Assembly (NCBI GenBank): GCA_045632125.1 | Contig: JAZQWC010000078.1 | Span: 1 to 27,852 of the forward strand | DNA length: 27,852 nt | Source: CALWPV01 sp045632125 | Lineage (GTDB): Bacteria; Bacillota; Clostridia; Lachnospirales; Bianqueaceae | Direction: 5' to 3' | Shown: one piece after another, positions 23,688 through 27,852 of the stretch | Position numbering within the stretch: position 1 is the first letter of the stretch | How the letters are laid out: each line of letters begins with the position of its first letter | The notes under the pieces: model-generated | The model's database searches: none | What the model saw: the letters and a program-made list of their open reading frames with translations, nothing else | Told to the model about the DNA's origin: nothing | Translations under genes and position numbers: made by a program

Positions 23688-23834
23688 ATGAAGAGAATCA
23701 AGACTCTGGAGACCAGAAATCTGAATGAGTCCGCTAAAAAAGGCGGCTGCGGCGAATGCCAGACTTCTTGTCAGTCTGCAAGCAAAACTTCTTGCAGCGT
23801 TGCCAACCAGAAATGTGAGCAGCTGAAGAAATAA
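23688..23834 (+). CDS. scfA: SCIFF ribosomal peptide precursor, five-cysteine variant
   Basis: 48 residues: MKRIKTLETRNLNESAKKGG, then CGECQTSCQSASKTSCSVAN, then QKCEQLKK. This is the SCIFF (six cysteines in forty-five) family, a near-universal Clostridia peptide modified by a radical SAM enzyme. Cysteines are at 21, 24, 28, 36 and 43. The usual fourth cysteine (C-x3-C-x3-C-x3-C) is Ser32, codon AGC, one base from TGC. As I recall, Cys32 to Thr37 is the thioether demonstrated in a Thermoanaerobacter homologue; residue 37 here is Ser. ATG 23688 follows AGAAAGAGG; the frame is open upstream to 23610, but that part is not family-like. Its maturase lies 151 bp downstream. Confidence 0.93.
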   Translation: MKRIKTLETRNLNESAKKGGCGECQTSCQSASKTSCSVANQKCEQLKK

Positions 23835-23909
23835 TACACTTTGTATTAACAGCTGACACAACGAATCTGCTGCGAATGAAATGCAGCAACTATACTTAAG
23901 ATAAAATAG

Positions 23910-23945
23910 CCCTTCAGCGCGAGAACATGACCGCTGAAGGGTTTT
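23910..23945 (+). terminator. Hairpin between scfA and scfB
   Basis: CCCTTCAGCG (23910-23919) pairs with CGCTGAAGGG (23932-23941) around a 12-nt loop, then TTTT. It probably terminates most scfA transcripts, giving more peptide than maturase. The loop differs from the shared 13-nt apex. Confidence 0.82.
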
Positions 23946-23985
23946 GTATTACTTTGATATGGATAAGCAGGAAAGGTAAAGTAAA

Positions 23986-25377
23986 ATGATACATTGCTTT
24001 AAAAAGAATGGTTTTAATATTGTACTGGATGTGAACAGCGGCAGCGTGCATAATGTGGACGATGTGGCTTTTGATATGATTGAAATGTATGAAACTCACA
24101 CGCCGGAGCAGATCGTGGAAGCGATGCTGGAAAAGTATGGTGATCGTGAGGATGTGACCCGGGAAGAATTGCTGGAAACCATAGAGGATATTGAAACACT
24201 GAAAGAACAGGGAAAGCTTTTTTCTGAGGATATTTTTGCGGATGTTGCCTGGGATTTTAAGAAACGTCAGTCTGTGGTGAAGGCTCTTTGCCTTCATGTG
24301 GCCCATGATTGTAATCTGGCTTGTAAGTACTGTTTTGCCGAGGAAGGCGAGTATCATGGTGATCGCAGCATCATGAGCTATGAAGTGGGTAAGAAGGCTT
24401 TGGATTTTCTGATTGCAAATTCCGGCAGCCGGCACAATTTGGAAGTGGACTTTTTTGGCGGCGAGCCGCTGATGAACTGGGAAGTGGTGAAACAGCTGGT
24501 GGCCTACGGAAGAGAACAGGAAAAGATCCACAATAAGAATTTCCGTTTTACTCTGACCACCAACGGCGTGCTGCTGGATGAAGAGGTTATGGATTTTTGC
24601 AATAAGGAAATGGGTAATGTGGTGCTGAGTCTGGATGGCCGTAAGGAAGTGAATGACTGCATGCGCTGCAGCCGTAATGGCAAGGGCAGCTATGATCTGA
24701 TCGTTCCCAAGTTCCAGCAGATGGTGGAAAAGCGCGGCGATCTGGAATATTATATGCGCGGCACATATACCCATCATAATACCGATTTTGTGAATGACCT
24801 GCTGCATATGGCGGATTTGGGCTTTAAAGAGCTGTCCATTGAACCGGTGGTAGCTCCCAAGGAAGCGGACTATGCACTGACTGAGGAAGATCTGCCGATT
24901 CTGTGTGAGCAGTATGATAAGCTGGCGGTGGAAATGCTGAAGCGCGAAAAGGAAGGAAAGGGCTTTACCTTCTATCACTATATGCTGGATCTGCAGGGCG
25001 GCCCCTGTGTGGTGAAGCGTATTTCCGGTTGTGGCGTGGGTACGGAATATTTGGCGGTAACACCCAATGGCGATCTGTATCCTTGTCATCAGTTTGCCGG
25101 TGAGGAAAAGTATCTGTTAGGTAATGTGTTTGAGGGTATTACCAACGAAGAAGCAAGGGATGAGTTTAAGCTTTGCAACATCTATGCCCATAAGGAATGT
25201 AACGATTGTTTTGCCAGAATGTATTGCAGCGGCGGTTGTGCGGCTAATGCAGTGCACACCACCGGCAGTGTGAACGGTGTGTATGAATTCGGTTGTAAAC
25301 TGCATCGCTGCCGTATTGAAAATGCGCTGATGATGCAGGTGGCAAGGGCTGAAGAGGCAGAAAACGCAGAGAAATAA
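23986..25377 (+). CDS. scfB: SCIFF radical SAM maturase
   Basis: 463 residues. An N-terminal peptide-recognition (RRE-like, PqqD-type) domain covers about 1-90. The radical SAM core carries C109, C113 and C116 (CNLACKYC) and FFGGEPLMNW (156-165). A SPASM domain with many cysteines follows (C341, C349, C367, C397, C405, C408, C414, C418, C437), enough for two auxiliary iron-sulfur clusters. The enzyme abstracts a hydrogen from the peptide with a 5'-deoxyadenosyl radical and forms a cysteine thioether to a neighbouring alpha carbon. ATG 23986 follows GGAAAGG. All cluster cysteines are retained, so the enzyme looks active even though its peptide is unusual. Confidence 0.95.
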   Translation: MIHCFKKNGFNIVLDVNSGSVHNVDDVAFDMIEMYETHTPEQIVEAMLEKYGDREDVTREELLETIEDIETLKEQGKLFSEDIFADVAWDFKKRQSVVKALCLHVAHDCNLACKYCFAEEGEYHGDRSIMSYEVGKKALDFLIANSGSRHNLEVDFFGGEPLMNWEVVKQLVAYGREQEKIHNKNFRFTLTTNGVLLDEEVMDFCNKEMGNVVLSLDGRKEVNDCMRCSRNGKGSYDLIVPKFQQMVEKRGDLEYYMRGTYTHHNTDFVNDLLHMADLGFKELSIEPVVAPKEADYALTEEDLPILCEQYDKLAVEMLKREKEGKGFTFYHYMLDLQGGPCVVKRISGCGVGTEYLAVTPNGDLYPCHQFAGEEKYLLGNVFEGITNEEARDEFKLCNIYAHKECNDCFARMYCSGGCAANAVHTTGSVNGVYEFGCKLHRCRIENALMMQVARAEEAENAEK

Positions 25378-25439
25378 GCCGCTAAACGCGAAATTTGCCA
25401 AAATTCTGTGAAAAATGTGGATATTTCGCAAAAAAGTTG

Positions 25440-25468
25440 TTGCAGGATCAAAACTAGTTTGATATAAT
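25440..25468 (+). promoter_or_regulatory. Promoter of the lysine-riboswitch transcript
   Basis: TTGCAG (25440-25445), 17-nt spacer, TATAAT (25463-25468). RNA would start near 25475, just before the aptamer. The stretch 25378-25439 after scfB holds no gene or clear terminator. Confidence 0.82.
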
Positions 25469-25485
25469 AGCGAGCAATTATAAAT

Positions 25486-25681
25486 GATAGAGGCGCAGTA
25501 TTCAAGAGTACCATAGGACAGCTTGTGGAAGCGGCCTGAGCAGGCAGTGAAAGTGAGCGGGACAGGGTAGTCCGTCCGATGGAAAAGGGAATATTGCCGA
25601 AGAGGGAGACTCACCCGAGAGGAGCCTTCTGGGACACGTCAAAATATGCCGTGTACTGTCACTGATTAGTGGAGCGCTATC
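25486..25681 (+). ncRNA. Lysine riboswitch (L box) aptamer
   Basis: Basal stem P1 is formed by GATAG...GCGC at the left and GCGCTATC at the right (25674-25681). Core motifs match the class: GATAGAGGCGC, then TTCAAGAGTA, AAAGGG with TTGCCGAAG, TTCTGGG, and ACTGTCACTG with GGAGCGCTATC. Lysine binding should favour the downstream terminator and so shut off the carrier gene. It fills most of the 445-bp gap between scfB and the carrier gene. Confidence 0.93.
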
Positions 25682-25706
25682 ATGGTTTGTATAATATTGA
25701 TTGATG

Positions 25707-25770
25707 TGTAAAATTATGCAGCCGGGAAGTGCGTCCGTATCAGGGCATACTTCCCGGCTATTATTTTACA
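25707..25770 (+). terminator. Expression-platform terminator of the lysine riboswitch
   Basis: AGCCGGGAAGT (25720-25730) pairs with ACTTCCCGGCT (25749-25759). The flanks TGTAAAAT (25707-25714) and ATTTTACA (25763-25770) extend the stem, and the right flank is T-rich. It lies 26 bp after the aptamer. I could not identify the antiterminator by eye. Confidence 0.78.
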
Positions 25771-25822
25771 TATAATCCGGCGCGATATGACTCAGCCGGT
25801 TAAAAAAGAAGGAGAGAAAGAA

Positions 25823-27442
25823 ATGAGTAAGACAAGCAAAAAGCGCAGCGCTGCGATCGCGCTGTTTCTGCTGGTGCTGACTGCATCTGCCATGATGGTA
25901 TTTGGTGCAGATGAGACCGCAGAAGTATCTAAGTTCTACGGAACATTTTGGTCTTTGGTACCGCCGATTGTGGCAATCGGTCTGGCACTGATCACCAAGG
26001 AAGTATACAGCTCCCTGTTCATTGGTATTCTGGTGGGTGGTCTGATGGCTGCTGACTTTTCCTTTGAAGGAACTGTAAATACGATTTTCCAGGATGGTAT
26101 GGTAACTGTACTGTCCGATACCTGGAATGTGGGTATTCTGGTATTTTTGGTAATTCTGGGTGCTATTGTGTGCCTGATGAACAAGGCCGGCGGTTCCGCT
26201 GCCTTTGGTGAATTTGCCAAGAATAAGATCAAGAGCCGTGTGGGTGCTCAGCTGGCCACCATTGCACTGGGTTGTCTGATCTTCATCGACGACTATTTCA
26301 ACTGCCTGACTGTAGGTAGTGTAATGCGTCCTGTAACTGATGGTCATAAGATCTCCCGTGCAAAACTGTCCTATCTGATCGACGCTACCGCAGCTCCGAT
26401 CTGTATTATTGCCCCCATTTCCTCTTGGGCAGCAGCTGTAACCGGTTTTGTAGAGGGTGAAGATGGTTTCTCCCTGTTCCTGCGTGCGATCCCCTATAAC
26501 TTCTATGCGTTGCTGACTATTGCAATGATGATTGGTTTGGCTGTTTTGAAGACTGACTTCGGTCCTATGTTGAAGCATGAGCGCAATGCGCTGAAGGGTG
26601 ACCTGTTTACTACTGAAGATCGTCCCTATGCCAATGAAGAGGGTCAGACCCGCAATACAAAGGGTAAAGTAATCGATCTGATCATTCCGATCGTTTCCCT
26701 GATCGTTTGCTGTGTAATCGGTATGATCTACACCGGCGGCTTCTTTGATGGTGAAAACATCATCACTGCCTTCTCCAATAGTGATGCTTCTGTTGGTCTG
26801 ATGCTGGGCAGCTTCTTTGGCCTGATCATCACCGTTGCTCTGTACCTGGTACGTCGTGTTCTAAATTTCAAAGAATGCATGGCTTGCCTGCCCGAGGGCT
26901 TCAAGGCTATGGTGCCTGCTATTTTGATCCTGACTCTGGCTTGGACTTTGAAGGCCATGACCGATGCTCTGGGCGCAGCTCCTTATGTGGCTGATCTGGT
27001 AAGATCCTCTGCAGCAGGTTTCATCAACTTCCTGCCTGCTATCATCTTCCTGGTAGCTTGTTTCCTGGCTTTTGCTACCGGTACTTCCTGGGGTACCTTT
27101 GGTATTCTGATTCCCATCGTAGTAGATGCTTTCGCTGGTTTGGATCCTGCTCTGCTGATCATTTCCGTATCTGCTTGTATGGCTGGTGCAGTTTGTGGTG
27201 ACCATTGCTCTCCCATTTCAGATACCACCATCATGGCTTCTGCAGGTGGTCAGTGCAATCACGTAAACCATGTATCCACTCAGCTGCCCTACGCCATCAG
27301 CGTGGCTGCCATCAGTGCTGTATGCTATGTGATCGCCGGTTTTGCCAAGTCTGCTTGGGTGACCTTGCCCATCGGTTTGGTGCTGACCATTGGCTTCCTG
27401 CTTGTTGTTAAATACATCAACAACAAACGCGCAGCTGAATAA
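25823..27442 (+). CDS. NhaC-family carrier, predicted lysine transporter
   Basis: 539 residues and about 11-12 membrane helices with the NhaC-superfamily pattern: SLFIGILVGGLMAADF, LIFIDDYFNCLTVGSVMRPVTD, ATAAPICIIAPISSWAAA, ATGTSWGTFGILIPI and GDHCSPISDTT. The family includes Na+/H+ antiporters and amino-acid carriers. The lysine riboswitch directly upstream points to lysine uptake, as proposed in comparative work for NhaC-type genes under L boxes. ATG 25823 follows AAGGAGA; the longer frame from 25787 lacks a site. The gene is monocistronic; no terminator is obvious between its stop and the next promoter 8 bp later. Confidence 0.85.
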   Translation: MSKTSKKRSAAIALFLLVLTASAMMVFGADETAEVSKFYGTFWSLVPPIVAIGLALITKEVYSSLFIGILVGGLMAADFSFEGTVNTIFQDGMVTVLSDTWNVGILVFLVILGAIVCLMNKAGGSAAFGEFAKNKIKSRVGAQLATIALGCLIFIDDYFNCLTVGSVMRPVTDGHKISRAKLSYLIDATAAPICIIAPISSWAAAVTGFVEGEDGFSLFLRAIPYNFYALLTIAMMIGLAVLKTDFGPMLKHERNALKGDLFTTEDRPYANEEGQTRNTKGKVIDLIIPIVSLIVCCVIGMIYTGGFFDGENIITAFSNSDASVGLMLGSFFGLIITVALYLVRRVLNFKECMACLPEGFKAMVPAILILTLAWTLKAMTDALGAAPYVADLVRSSAAGFINFLPAIIFLVACFLAFATGTSWGTFGILIPIVVDAFAGLDPALLIISVSACMAGAVCGDHCSPISDTTIMASAGGQCNHVNHVSTQLPYAISVAAISAVCYVIAGFAKSAWVTLPIGLVLTIGFLLVVKYINNKRAAE

Positions 27443-27449
27443 AAATCTT

Positions 27450-27478
27450 TTGACAAACAAAACCTCTTATGATATAAT
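27450..27478 (+). promoter_or_regulatory. Promoter of the T-box transcript
   Basis: TTGACA (27450-27455), 17-nt spacer, TATAAT (27473-27478): both boxes perfect. Confidence 0.92.
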
Positions 27479-27484
27479 CCTAGC

Positions 27485-27810
27485 ATTATCGTAAAAAACG
27501 CGATGATGCGGAGGAGTACGCAAAGTACTTTCACCTCACAGAGAATTGCCGGTAGGTGCGAGGCATAGGGAAAGAGTTGCAGAACTGACCGCGGAGCGGC
27601 TGCCTGAAATGCAGCGGATGTATAGCCGATGACGAAGATCGGTATCCACTGTAAAAGTAGGAGCAGACGGGAACTCCCGTAACAGAGTTAGGGTGTGTCA
27701 GCACCTAAAGGGCATCCGGAAGGATGAAAAAGAGTGGTACCGCGGAAGGTTAAATAAGAAGTTAACGCTTTCGTCTCTTTGAATCAATGAAGAGACGAAA
27801 GCGTTTTTTT
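27485..27810 (+). ncRNA. T-box riboswitch leader; specifier probably CTG (Leu)
   Basis: The T-box sequence TGGTACCGCGG is at 27735-27745. Stem I has the S-turn AGTA (27515-27518) opposite GAA (27582-27584), and the distal loop elements AGAGAA and GGTAGGTGCGA. With GCGG/CCGC below and GCAA/TTGC above, the specifier loop reads AGAA-CTG-A, so CTG (27585-27587, Leu) is my best reading; ACT (Thr) one base earlier is the alternative. Uncharged tRNA pairing would prevent the terminator at 27764-27810. The regulated gene starts beyond the window. Confidence 0.92.
27764..27810 (+). terminator. T-box terminator
   Basis: AACGCTTTCGTCTCT (27764-27778) pairs perfectly with AGAGACGAAAGCGTT (27791-27805), followed by a T run to 27810. 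The last 42 bp of the window end in GGATTTGGA, perhaps near the ribosome binding site of the next gene. Confidence 0.93.
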
Positions 27811-27852
27811 GTTGATCAGCATATATCAACCTGCAGCAGAAAGGGATTTGGA

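Noticed and set aside
23914..25089. 391-codon open frame antisense to scfB
   Set aside because: Histidine and isoleucine rich shadow of the radical SAM gene.
19149..25681. tRNA-Lys, its operator-like repeat and the lysine riboswitch as one lysine-control unit
   Set aside because: More than 6 kb apart, with unrelated operons between and no shared sequence; co-location is probably coincidence.
27630..27660. Partial likeness of the T-box leader (ATCCACTGTA) to the complement of the shared terminator apex
   Set aside because: Only a few bases match and it is not at a hairpin apex of the same form.

Overview
The window looks like chromosome of a Gram-positive anaerobe of the class Clostridia, probably gut-associated. 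The reasons are a SCIFF peptide with its radical SAM maturase, a lysine riboswitch and a T-box leader, a class B sortase, a SpoIID-like protein behind a sporulation-type promoter, strong AGGAGG ribosome binding sites, and a complete glucuronate pathway. I see no phage, insertion sequence, integrase, CRISPR array or plasmid gene.

Layout. 1-1399: a terminator, then a peptidoglycan-binding SpoIID-like protein. 1424-5670: one promoter drives a fused carbon-nitrogen hydrolase/glycerophosphodiesterase, a GH31 glycosidase, a C39-like cysteine peptidase and the wreck of a glucuronoyl-esterase-like gene; none has a signal peptide. 5763-7046 (minus): an HtrA protease. 7226-8402: a DUF4190 membrane protein and an Lgt-family protein. 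8523-10226 (minus): an M3 oligopeptidase. 10398-10553: tRNA-Pro(CGG) with promoter and terminator. 10556-11485 (minus): a PAP2 phosphatase. 11669-13814: a PHP-domain protein, a DUF4397 protein and a YfcE-type phosphodiesterase. 13868-17164: secG, smpB, a degenerate aldo/keto reductase, sortase B and a HAD phosphatase. 17241-19011: an M42 aminopeptidase and pyrE. 19102-19257: tRNA-Lys(TTT). 19265-23541: uxuA-uxaC-uxuB behind a leader attenuator. 23600-25377: scfA (SCIFF) and scfB. 25440-27442: lysine riboswitch and an NhaC-family carrier, probably a lysine importer. 27450-27852: a T-box leader for a gene beyond the right edge.

Two observations stand out. First, three intrinsic terminators (after htrA, the lgt-like gene and uxuB) have unrelated stems but carry the same 13-nt apex, CTACAGTGGTATG, each on the strand of the gene being terminated. 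A sequence-specific loop shared by unrelated terminators is not expected from termination alone, so something may recognise it. Second, the SCIFF peptide here has five cysteines, not six: the fourth is Ser32, and, as I recall the literature, that position is the cysteine which donates the thioether cross-link.

Working together: UxaC isomerises glucuronate to fructuronate, UxuB reduces that to mannonate, and UxuA dehydrates it to 2-keto-3-deoxygluconate. ScfB probably modifies the ScfA peptide. Free lysine probably shuts off the NhaC-type carrier through the riboswitch, and an uncharged tRNA (best guess Leu) probably switches on the gene to the right.
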